The notes beneath the pieces are model-generated. The model saw nothing but the letters and a program-made list of their open reading frames with translations, was not told the origin of the DNA and searched no databases. From contig CALBXN010000214.1 of assembly GCA_937890485.1 (NCBI GenBank), positions 1 to 6,082 of the forward strand: a DNA stretch of 6,082 nt, in the 5' to 3' direction. The stretch's first letter is position 1. Each line of letters starts with the position of its first letter. Below are positions 1-6,082 of the stretch, piece after piece. The translations under genes and the position numbers were made by a program. Origin of the DNA: an uncultured Treponema sp. Lineage in GTDB: Bacteria; Spirochaetota; Spirochaetia; Treponematales; Treponemataceae.

Positions 1-2
1 CA

Positions 3-23
3 AAAACGGAGGGTGAATTTAGA
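3..23 (+). repeat. Left copy of 21-bp direct repeat
   Basis: This 21-bp sequence, whose last 17 bases are cggagggtgaatttaga, recurs without mismatch at 301-321, an offset of 298 bp. The window starts inside this copy, so it cannot be seen whether the left hairpin arm found before the right copy is also present here. The base just upstream differs (A at 2, G at 300), so the exact match begins at base 3. The two copies bracket the small CPYC gene and its 3' hairpins, like the boundaries of a cassette or a dispersed repeat. Confidence 0.85.
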
Positions 24-54
24 GAGAAATATGATTTTATAAAGGAGATTTTAT

Positions 55-246
55 ATGGCAAGAGCTATGACTGAAAAAGATTATAAGCTTGTTGATTTAG
101 TTTGTGAAGATTATATAAAATCTAATTCCACAGATAAGAAATGCCCTTATTGTAAAACTTTACTAACAAAGAAAGACAATGGAGGTAGTTATAGAATCTG
201 TTGTCAAACAGAGGGATGTTTCAAAGCGATATTCAGAGGTATCTAG
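55..246 (+). CDS. Small cysteine-rich zinc-ribbon-like protein, function unknown
   Basis: I do not recognise a named family. The 63-residue product has a basic, helix-prone first half, then CPYC at residues 30-33 and a second cysteine group at C49, C50 and C55, ending in FRGI. The spacing (CxxC, about 16 residues, then CxxxxC) resembles a small zinc ribbon or rubredoxin-like knuckle, so metal binding is likely by inference. No signal peptide or membrane segment is visible, so it should be cytoplasmic. The ATG start is well supported: AAAGGAG at 41-47 lies seven bases upstream. A second in-frame ATG at codon 5 has a poorer site. The gene has no room for its own obvious promoter after the left repeat and is followed within 10 bases by a hairpin and T run. 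It sits alone between two copies of a 21-bp repeat, the layout of a mobile gene cassette. A DNA- or RNA-binding role, or a toxin or antitoxin role, is possible but unsupported. Confidence 0.75.
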   Translation: MARAMTEKDYKLVDLVCEDYIKSNSTDKKCPYCKTLLTKKDNGGSYRICCQTEGCFKAIFRGI

Positions 247-254
247 ACCAACCA

Positions 255-283
255 AGCCCCGAACTTACGGTGCTATTTTTTTT
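255..283 (+). terminator. Probable Rho-independent terminator of the small gene
   Basis: The segment agccccg (255-261) pairs with cggtgct (268-274) around a six-base loop, with one C/T mismatch in a seven-position stem. It is followed by A and an eight-T run at 276-283. Its position, nine bases after the TAG stop at 244-246, fits a terminator for the small CPYC gene. The mismatch makes it weaker than a textbook example. The same hairpin could instead be the inner arm pair of an attC-like recombination site. Confidence 0.55.
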
Positions 284-290
284 AGTTGTA

Positions 291-314
291 TCACCTTCCG
301 AAAACGGAGGGTGA
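291..314. repeat. Inverted repeat with AAAA loop
   Basis: tcaccttccg (291-300) and cggagggtga (305-314) form a ten-pair stem with one G-U wobble and an AAAA loop. There is no T run after it on the plus strand (the sequence continues atttagaac), and none immediately after it on the minus strand, so it is a poor terminator. Its right arm lies inside the 21-bp direct repeat, so the hairpin is probably part of the repeated element rather than a local control site. Confidence 0.7.
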
Positions 315-321
315 ATTTAGA
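301..321 (+). repeat. Right copy of 21-bp direct repeat
   Basis: Exact copy of bases 3-23. Here the whole upstream context is visible: the first four bases are the loop and the next ten are the right arm of the 291-314 hairpin, followed by atttaga. Beyond 321 the sequence has no resemblance to bases 24 onward, so the repeat ends sharply. This suggests the right end of a cassette-like unit, perhaps the last one before the pump operon. Confidence 0.85.
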
Positions 322-507
322 ACTACACACTTTTATAGCTTAACTAAATCTTTTGCACAAACATAATATTCTTGAAAGAAAATACTATCTTGGCATAAAA
401 CATATCCTTATTAAGCATCACTACTAACCTTACTTTGATTTTTACTCATTTTCCTAATTTTTATAACATAATTTTAACAATTCTTTCTATAATATGAATA
501 TATTTTA
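322..507. other. Non-coding, very AT-rich spacer
   Basis: No plus-strand gene and no convincing RNA gene are seen here. A perfect TATAAT lies at 488-493, but the only -35-like sequence (ATAACA at 463-468) is poor and 19 bp away, so it is at best a weak upstream promoter. On the minus strand a short frame from ATG at 447-449 to TAA at 333-335 is broken by two adjacent stops (408-413). It could be the decayed end of a gene but may be chance in such AT-rich DNA. Confidence 0.5.
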
Positions 508-536
508 TTGATTTTTATTACACACATGAGTATATT
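508..536 (+). promoter_or_regulatory. Probable sigma-70-type promoter of the efflux operon
   Basis: TTGATT at 508-513 (four of six to TTGACA), a 17-bp gap, then TATATT at 531-536 (five of six to TATAAT). Transcription would begin near 543, leaving a leader of about 55 bases before the ATG at 599. It is the best-spaced promoter in the gap. The spacer and the -10 region are occupied by the direct-repeat pair described separately, which suggests regulation at this promoter. Confidence 0.5.
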
Positions 537-548
537 TATTACATACAT
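514..548 (+). promoter_or_regulatory. Tandem 14-bp direct repeats, candidate operator
   Basis: tttattacacacat (514-527) and tttattacatacat (535-548) agree at 13 of 14 positions and start 21 bp apart, close to two turns of B-DNA. A further TTTATT begins at 504, ten bases before the first copy. The first repeat fills the promoter spacer and the second overlaps the -10 and predicted start site. Binding there would more likely repress than activate, by analogy with efflux operons controlled by local repressors or response regulators. No regulator gene is in the window. Low complexity lowers the significance of the match. Confidence 0.45.
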
Positions 549-582
549 AAAATCAGTAACTTGCCAATAAAAAAATTATTTT

Positions 583-587
583 GGAGA
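583..587 (+). promoter_or_regulatory. Ribosome binding site deciding the adaptor start
   Basis: GGAGA lies 11 bases before the ATG at 599. The longest frame begins at TTG 581, but that codon overlaps this Shine-Dalgarno sequence and has no other site upstream of it (it is preceded only by an A/T run). The spacing to 599 is slightly long but workable. Confidence 0.6.
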
Positions 588-598
588 ATATCCAGATT

Positions 599-1723
599 AT
601 GAAAAAATTTAACAAAAAACTTTTTTTAAGATACGGCATTTTCATACTTATCGTTGCAATCATAATTTTTTTAATAATGCTATTTTCAAATAAAGAGACT
701 GAAGGTTATACCTCCCCTCCTCCTGCCGTAGAAATTATAAAACCACAGAACACAGATATTCAACAATCAATTTCAATTTCAGGATACGTAGAAGCTTTGG
801 ATATGATTCCGGTTGTTCCATTTGTATCTGGAACGATTATGGAATACCCTATAAAATCTGGAATGCAAATTAACAAAGGTGATTTAATCGCAAAAATTGA
901 TGATGAGCCTTACAAGCAACAAATGTTACAAGCAAAAGCAGCTTATCTTGGTTATCAAAGTACTTTTGAGCGAGTAGAAAATCTTTACAAGGCAAATGCC
1001 GCAACTCAACAAAATTATGATTCAGCAAAAGCTCAACGGGATGCTGCAAAGGCTCAATACGATTTAGCAATTTTACAAATGAGTTATACCGAAGTAACAT
1101 CTCCTTCTACAGGAACTGTTTTAATGGCACCTTTAGCAAAAGGTAGTATCGGAAGCACACAACAGCCAGCTGCAATAATTGCAGATTTATCAAAACAAGT
1201 TGTTAGACTAAATGTTCCAGAAAAATATTTTGACCTTTTCAATCAGGATAAATCAAAAATCAATGCTATTATTAAGCGTCCAGGATTAGAAGGTTTTTCA
1301 GAAGATACAATTTGTTTAGCAGAAATTGATACAATATCTCCTTACATTCAACCAGAATCAAAAACATTTCAAGTTGTTTTTAATTTAACAAACAATTTAG
1401 ATTTGTTTAGACCTGGAATGTATGTTGATGTAATTGTAAATTATGCAGAATATAAAAATGTTCCAACACTTCCTCTTGAAGTTTTAAAAGTAGACGGAAG
1501 TTGTTATATTTACAATGAAGAAAACTCTACAGTTGAACATGTAAATTTTCCAACGGAAGTTCGTGACGAAAAATATTTTTTAATTCCAACAGAATTTTCT
1601 AACAAAGATTTTGTAATTAACGGGCAAGGTTTTGTTTTTGACGGACAAAAAGTAAAAGTAGTAAATTCCGAAAAAAAATTAATTGAATTAAACGACTTTT
1701 CAAAAACGGAAGAAACAAAATGA
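599..1723 (+). CDS. RND efflux periplasmic adaptor (membrane fusion protein, HlyD/AcrA type)
   Basis: The 374-residue protein should bridge the inner-membrane pump encoded next to it and an outer-membrane channel. Residues 1-12 are basic, then a hydrophobic helix (about 13-30) without a lipobox cysteine, so it is held by a membrane anchor rather than a lipid. The order is typical of the family: first half of the lipoyl-like domain (about 66-101, with SGTI and KGDLIAKID), one helical hairpin (about 104-162, rich in Ala, Gln and Lys with the turn near NAATQQNYDSAKAQRDAAK), second lipoyl half (about 163-197, with TSPSTGTV), beta-barrel domain (about 200-282, with LFRPGMYVDV), and a membrane-proximal domain to the end. 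Length is normal for the family. I chose ATG 599 over the frame-extending TTG 581, which would overlap the ribosome binding site. The stop overlaps the pump's ATG as ATGA. Substrate cannot be told from sequence. Confidence 0.92.
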   Translation: MKKFNKKLFLRYGIFILIVAIIIFLIMLFSNKETEGYTSPPPAVEIIKPQNTDIQQSISISGYVEALDMIPVVPFVSGTIMEYPIKSGMQINKGDLIAKIDDEPYKQQMLQAKAAYLGYQSTFERVENLYKANAATQQNYDSAKAQRDAAKAQYDLAILQMSYTEVTSPSTGTVLMAPLAKGSIGSTQQPAAIIADLSKQVVRLNVPEKYFDLFNQDKSKINAIIKRPGLEGFSEDTICLAEIDTISPYIQPESKTFQVVFNLTNNLDLFRPGMYVDVIVNYAEYKNVPTLPLEVLKVDGSCYIYNEENSTVEHVNFPTEVRDEKYFLIPTEFSNKDFVINGQGFVFDGQKVKVVNSEKKLIELNDFSKTEETK

Positions 1724-4700
1724 ACATAGCAAAGTTTTCTGTAAAACATCCAGCAGTTATCGGAATGATTCTTATTGTACTTGTTACCTTTGGAATTATT
1801 TCAGTTACAGGAATGAACATTGCATTTATGAGTGACATCTCAATGCCCGAAGTAATGGTACTAACAATTTATCCTGGTGCTGGGGCTGAAGATGTTGAAC
1901 AAGATGTTACAAATATTTTAGAAAATGATTTTGTTACCCTTCCAAACTTTAAAAGTATTTCAAGTACTTCTTCAAATTCAGTTAGCTTAATTACAATTTC
2001 TTTTCAAGATGGACTTGATGCAAACGACCAACTTGCAGAAGTAAGACATAGAATCACACAAAAGATGAAAGACTTACCAGAAGGAATAGAAACTCCAAAC
2101 GCATTTGTTGCGGGTGTTTCTATGTTACCAATTCTCACCTTTTCTGTTCAAGGTGGAAATGATTTAGGACGCATAACAGAATACATAAATAAAACTTTAA
2201 AACCTCAACTTACAAGTATCCCAGGAGTTTCTGAAGTTACAGTTTCTGGTGGCAAAGAACTTAGAGTAAATATTAAGTTACGAACAAAAGATTTAACAGC
2301 AAAAGGAATTCCAGTTGCACAAGTTTATCAAATTGTAAATTACGGAAATGTAAATCTTCCTGTTGGAAATGCAGAATATGAAAGCAAAACTATTGATGTA
2401 AGATTCAGTGGTGGATTTACTTCAATCGATGATATAAAAAATCTTCCTGTAGGTAGTGGCGATGAAAATGTAATCATCAGATTAAAAGATGTTGCCGATG
2501 TTGAATTAATTTATCCAGAAGAAGATGTAATTGTTTCTGACGGAAAAGAAAATGTAGTTGTTGTTGATATAACAAAACGAGATGACGGCAATGTTATGAA
2601 AATTGTAAAAGAAGCAAAACAAGTTTTAGCCGAATCAGAAAAATCTACTGGTGGTGCTTTGTCATATCAAATCATAAGTGATGATTCAAGAACTATTAGT
2701 GCTTCCTTATCAACTGTAATTACTTCTGGAATTTCCGGAGTGATTATGGCAATCATCGTTTTATTTTTATTCTTAAATGATACTCGTTCAACTTTAATTA
2801 TTGGAATTTCAATTCCGCTTTCAATTTTATTTACATTCATTGGAATGAAATTATTAGGAATCACAATAAACTTAATGAGTCTTTCTGGAATTGTTGTTGC
2901 TCTAGGAATGATTGTAGATGGTTCTATTGTTATGATTGAACAAGTTTACAGATATTATTCTGCAAAAAAATCAGATGGCACACAATTATATTCTGTAGAA
3001 GATTCAATTTATAAAGGCTCAAGTGAAGTTGCTTCGTCAATTTTTGCAAGTACAGCTACAACTGTTGTTGTATTTTTTCCTATAGTTGGATTAAGTGGAA
3101 TTGTTGGAAAAATTCTAAAAGATGTTTCATTAACAATTATTCTTTCACTTGTTGCTTCTATTTTAGTTGCACTTATAGTTGTTCCTTTTTTAATGAAGCA
3201 ATTATTAAATCCTAATGGAACAAAAATAAAAAAACAAACTTTATTCAATAAAGGAATTTCTAAAATTGAAATTCTTTACAAAAAAGCTCTCACTTGGACT
3301 TTAAGTAACGGAAAATTCGTTTTAATAATCTCAATAACGCTTTTTGTAATTTCAATAATTTTAATTGGAGCTTTAGGAATTGCTTTTATTCCTTCAACTG
3401 ATAACTCTGACTTTTATGTTTATCTTGAATTTCCTATTGGACAGTCATTGCAAGAAACAGAATTAAGAATGATGCAATCAGAAAAATTAATAACAGAGGC
3501 TGTTCCTGAAATTAAAACTGCTGTTTACTATTCAGGAAATTCTGGTGGAATGGCAGCAGGTGATTCACCTAATGCAGGCTACGCACACATAGTTTTAGTT
3601 CCAGTTGCTGAACGCAATCGAAGAATACATACTATAATTTTGGAAGTACAAAAACTTTTATCATCAAACATTCCCGATGCAAAAGTTACAGTTAGCAACG
3701 GAGGTTTTGATAAATTAGTTGGATATGTTTCTGGCGGTGGTGGTTACGGTTTAACTTTAGTAAGTGAAGATATGAATCTTTTATTAACAGAAGCAAATCG
3801 TATAGAAGAATTTTTGAAAAATGATTCAGATGTAGTTACCACAAATGTAGATACTTCTTTTGATAACACAACTTTAGTTATGGATATGAGTCATGAATAC
3901 ATGAGTTCTCTTGGAATCACAAGTTACGAAGCAGGAATTACAACTGCTATTCTTTTTACTGGAATGGACACAGGTAGATTTACTGACAAAAACGGAAACA
4001 GATATACAATAAAACTTGAATCTGATATTACTGACAAACAAATTACAAAGGATACAATTTCTAATATCAATATAAAATCAATGAGTGGAAAAAATATTTC
4101 CTTTGATTCAATTTCAAATACACAATTAAAACAAAGTATTTCGCAAATTAACCACTCAGATAGAGCTAAGACTGTTACAATTTCTGCAAACTTAATAAGC
4201 GAAGATACTTCTGGAGTTGCAACGAGAGTAAATGAATATTTATTAGCCAACCCATTAAAAGAAGGTGTTAAAAGTAAAACAGGTGGAATTATGGAATTAT
4301 TAGGAGATTCAATTCCGCCAATGATTAGTGCTTTATTAATCGCTTGTTTTTTAGTTTACACTGTAATGGTTTTGCAGTTTGAAAAATTTAGACAACCACT
4401 TTTAGTTATGGGAACAATTCCATTTTGTTTAATTGGTGTTGTTTTAGGATTATTACTTTTTGGCTCAACTCTAAGCTTAATTTCTTTGATGGGAATAATT
4501 GCGCTTGCTGGTGTAGTTGTAAACAATGGTATTATTTTGATTGATTACATAAATCTTTTAAGAAAAGAAAACTTAGAAAAAAACAAAACTGAAAGCACAG
4601 ATAAATTAAAAGAAATAATTATTACAGGTTCTGCAACTAGAGTTAGACCAATTTTTATGACAACACTTACAACAATGCTTGGTGTAATTCCGATGGCGAT

Positions 4701-4881
4701 GGCAAAAGGTGAAGGAGCAGAAATTTACGCCCCACTTGGACAAGCAATTTCTGGAGGATTGTTAACTTCAACAATCATCACACTTTTTATAATTCCACTT
4801 TTATATTTTATTACTGAAAAACGAAAAAATAATATAAATCAAGAAAATAAAATCAGCGAGGTAAATTCCAATGAAAACTAA
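1720..4881 (+). CDS. RND transporter, AcrB/HAE1-like inner-membrane efflux pump
   Basis: This 1053-residue protein matches the usual RND pump length and plan. TM1 is at about 11-30, a large periplasmic loop follows (about 31-334), then TM2-6 (about 335-490), a cytosolic linker, TM7 (about 533-553), a second periplasmic loop (about 554-866), and TM8-12 (about 867-1030). Porter-domain signatures include GAGAEDVEQDVT (54-65). It should form a trimer driven by an ion gradient, exporting drugs, lipids, metabolites or peptides through the adjacent adaptor. In TM4 the motif is GMIVDGSIVMIE: D400 matches AcrB D407, but the second Asp (D408) is Gly401. In TM10 GVVVNNGIILIDY has Asn935 where AcrB has K940. 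Asn at the TM10 position is common in AcrB-like pumps outside Proteobacteria. GGAAG (1708-1712) precedes the start, which overlaps the adaptor stop as ATGA. No frameshift is seen. HAE1 fits better than the metal (CusA) branch, but substrate is unknown. Confidence 0.95.
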   Translation: MNIAKFSVKHPAVIGMILIVLVTFGIISVTGMNIAFMSDISMPEVMVLTIYPGAGAEDVEQDVTNILENDFVTLPNFKSISSTSSNSVSLITISFQDGLDANDQLAEVRHRITQKMKDLPEGIETPNAFVAGVSMLPILTFSVQGGNDLGRITEYINKTLKPQLTSIPGVSEVTVSGGKELRVNIKLRTKDLTAKGIPVAQVYQIVNYGNVNLPVGNAEYESKTIDVRFSGGFTSIDDIKNLPVGSGDENVIIRLKDVADVELIYPEEDVIVSDGKENVVVVDITKRDDGNVMKIVKEAKQVLAESEKSTGGALSYQIISDDSRTISASLSTVITSGISGVIMAIIVLFLFLNDTRSTLIIGISIPLSILFTFIGMKLLGITINLMSLSGIVVALGMIVDGSIVMIEQVYRYYSAKKSDGTQLYSVEDSIYKGSSEVASSIFASTATTVVVFFPIVGLSGIVGKILKDVSLTIILSLVASILVALIVVPFLMKQLLNPNGTKIKKQTLFNKGISKIEILYKKALTWTLSNGKFVLIISITLFVISIILIGALGIAFIPSTDNSDFYVYLEFPIGQSLQETELRMMQSEKLITEAVPEIKTAVYYSGNSGGMAAGDSPNAGYAHIVLVPVAERNRRIHTIILEVQKLLSSNIPDAKVTVSNGGFDKLVGYVSGGGGYGLTLVSEDMNLLLTEANRIEEFLKNDSDVVTTNVDTSFDNTTLVMDMSHEYMSSLGITSYEAGITTAILFTGMDTGRFTDKNGNRYTIKLESDITDKQITKDTISNINIKSMSGKNISFDSISNTQLKQSISQINHSDRAKTVTISANLISEDTSGVATRVNEYLLANPLKEGVKSKTGGIMELLGDSIPPMISALLIACFLVYTVMVLQFEKFRQPLLVMGTIPFCLIGVVLGLLLFGSTLSLISLMGIIALAGVVVNNGIILIDYINLLRKENLEKNKTESTDKLKEIIITGSATRVRPIFMTTLTTMLGVIPMAMAKGEGAEIYAPLGQAISGGLLTSTIITLFIIPLLYFITEKRKNNINQENKISEVNSNEN

Positions 4882-6082
4882 AATCTATATTTTATTCACA
4901 TTAATATTTATTATGTTAGTAAATTCTTGTTCATCAGTTTTTTCTGCAGGTGTTAGCGGAAAAGTAGTTGATGCGGAAAGCACAACAAATCCTAAAGAAG
5001 GAATTGCTGATGTAGAAATTTACTCTTATGTGAAAGAAAAAAATCGTGATGCAGATTTTGATTCATACAAATCTGGTTCAAGATTTTCACCTACAGATGA
5101 TAAATATTTCATCGGTCACACTACTTCTAATTCCGATGGAACTTTCACACTAAATAAATTAGTTTGGGAAGCGTACTTTCCAGACTTTGGGAAAACAGCA
5201 GATTATTGCACAATCTATCTTTTATTTTATCATCCAGATTACGGTTTAATAAAAAATGATAATCCTGTAATAATTATGTCTGACACAACCTCAAATGTAG
5301 TTTATCAAGAAATGAAAAAAATAAATTCATCAACAACATTAAATGTAAATATTATTGATGCAGGAACAGAAAATCTTATTTCAAATCCAATGGAAGTTTT
5401 AATTTCTGTACCTCAAAACAATTCTACAAAAACTTACAAACAAACAATAACAGGAAATGGAAATATAAAAATTTCTTACCCAAGATTTTCATCAGGGACA
5501 ACAGAAAATAAACCAAATGTAAAAATTAAAGTTTATCAAACTGGAACAAACCAAAAATATATGCAATGTTTTTTTGATAAAGAAAATTCAAATTACAAAT
5601 TTTTATCTGAAAGTGATAGTTACATTGTTCAAGTTGAAGGAACATCTTTTACAACTGATATTTATGTAAAACCTTTTGAATTATCTGTTCCAACATTACA
5701 AGGACAAATTCAATTAAATGGCTCTGGTTCTTCAACTGAAATTGGAACAACTGAAGATGATAACAAAAAAATATTTTTAGCATACAAAGGTGAAGATTCT
5801 AAATTGCATATTTTTGAAACTTCATCAAGCGAAACTACAACCTACCAACAAGGCGATGGTGCAAATGGTTCAAGAATCACTCATGGAAAGTTTTCTGATT
5901 TAGGAACTGGTGCAACTTGGACAAACAAAACTTACACTGAAAAATTTACAACACTAGAAATTTATGTTGTTGTAGATTGTGGAAGTATTGAAGGTAAAAT
6001 TGATGCAACTGATGATATGTGCACAAAAGATGAAATTAAATATTATTTAAGTACTTCTGAAATAACAGAAACCACAGTAATA
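4871..6082 (+). CDS. Putative lipoprotein with beta-sandwich modules (3' end missing)
   Basis: The frame is open for 404 codons from ATG 4871 to the window edge, with no stop. Residues 1-19 form a lysine-started hydrophobic signal ending LVNSC, with C20 as the likely lipidated cysteine. Asn at -2 is unusual for the classic lipobox but tolerable in the looser spirochaetal one. Residues about 27-125 (GVSGKVVDAES, then ADVEIYSY, then SNSDGTFTL) look like a carboxypeptidase-regulatory or SdrD-like beta-sandwich. Further Ser/Thr/Asn-rich beta-type stretches begin near 155 (TLNVNIIDAGTENLISNP) and 275 (PTLQGQIQLNGSG). I recognise no enzyme motif. GAGG at 4858-4861 sits nine bases before the start, and the gene overlaps the pump's end by 11 bases, so it belongs to the same operon. 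It occupies the place where a TolC-like channel gene often lies but does not look like one. A role as surface protein or efflux accessory is inference only. Confidence 0.82.
   Translation, partial: MKTKIYILFTLIFIMLVNSCSSVFSAGVSGKVVDAESTTNPKEGIADVEIYSYVKEKNRDADFDSYKSGSRFSPTDDKYFIGHTTSNSDGTFTLNKLVWEAYFPDFGKTADYCTIYLLFYHPDYGLIKNDNPVIIMSDTTSNVVYQEMKKINSSTTLNVNIIDAGTENLISNPMEVLISVPQNNSTKTYKQTITGNGNIKISYPRFSSGTTENKPNVKIKVYQTGTNQKYMQCFFDKENSNYKFLSESDSYIVQVEGTSFTTDIYVKPFELSVPTLQGQIQLNGSGSSTEIGTTEDDNKKIFLAYKGEDSKLHIFETSSSETTTYQQGDGANGSRITHGKFSDLGTGATWTNKTYTEKFTTLEIYVVVDCGSIEGKIDATDDMCTKDEIKYYLSTSEITETTVI

Larger units (their letters stand above)
246..321 (+). other. Candidate integron attC-like site or dispersed repeat element
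   Basis: This segment carries two hairpins (255-274 and 291-314) and ends in the repeated 21 bp. Inside it, GACCAAC (246-252) is one mismatch from the attC box RYYYAAC and GTTGTAT (285-291) is one mismatch from GTTRRRY. Their cores CAAC and GTTG pair and enclose the inner stem agccccg/cggtgct, the R''-L''-L'-R' order of an attC. Against this, the conserved repeat lies outside the second box, the fold is not one long hairpin, and no integrase gene is in view. Chromosomal integrons are known in Treponema denticola, which makes the idea reasonable. A REP- or MITE-like element is the main alternative. Confidence 0.3.

Noticed and set aside
488..493. Perfect TATAAT as the main promoter -10
   Set aside because: No acceptable -35 at 16-18 bp. 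The 508-536 pair has better combined spacing, so this is mentioned only as a weak alternative.
564..584. CCAA (564-567) could pair with TTGG (581-584) and hide the ribosome binding site
   Set aside because: Only four contiguous pairs around a loop of A and T; too weak to call a regulatory hairpin.
581..598. TTG at 581 as start of the adaptor, adding six residues
   Set aside because: The codon overlaps the GGAGA ribosome binding site and has no site of its own. ATG 599 gives a normal basic N-terminus before the membrane helix.
870..1100. Minus-strand open frame within the adaptor gene
   Set aside because: It is antisense to a clear HlyD-type coding region, has no recognisable product and is explained by codon bias.
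1701..1710. caaaaacgga matches the first ten bases of the window
   Set aside because: The match ends at once (no gggtgaattt follows) and it lies inside the adaptor coding sequence, so it is a chance similarity, not a third repeat copy.
3924..4250. 108-codon minus-strand open frame within the pump gene
   Set aside because: It is antisense to the second periplasmic loop of a confident RND protein. No domain is recognisable, and its hydrophobic composition mirrors the sense strand.

Overview
The window is AT-rich, with A/T-ending codons throughout. Its gene style (looks-like-spirochaete lipoprotein signal, AT-biased RND pump genes, a small CPYC-type protein in a repeat-bounded unit) suggests a host-associated Treponema-like spirochaete. 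That assignment is inference from codon use and protein flavour; no rRNA or other taxonomic marker is present.

Layout. Bases 1-321 form a repeat-bounded unit: a 21-bp sequence at the left edge recurs exactly at 301-321. Between the copies lie one promoterless 63-codon gene for a cysteine-rich, zinc-ribbon-like small protein, a terminator-like hairpin with a T run, and a second hairpin. The arrangement resembles a gene cassette of a chromosomal integron, but this is not proven. Bases 322-598 are non-coding on the plus strand. They hold a plausible sigma-70-type promoter (508-536) overlapped by two near-identical 14-bp direct repeats set 21 bp apart, a good candidate operator.

From 599 to the right edge runs a tightly packed operon of at least three genes, all on the plus strand. 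It encodes a membrane-fusion (periplasmic adaptor) protein, a full-length RND transporter of the AcrB/HAE1 type, and a lipoprotein of beta-sandwich-like modules cut off by the window end. The first pair share an ATGA stop/start overlap and the second pair overlap by 11 bases, so translation is probably coupled. The adaptor and pump should form an inner-membrane/periplasm efflux or export assembly. No outer-membrane TolC-type channel gene is visible, and the third position is taken by the unrecognised lipoprotein, which is the most unusual part of the operon.

No rRNA, tRNA, CRISPR array, insertion sequence or phage gene was recognised.
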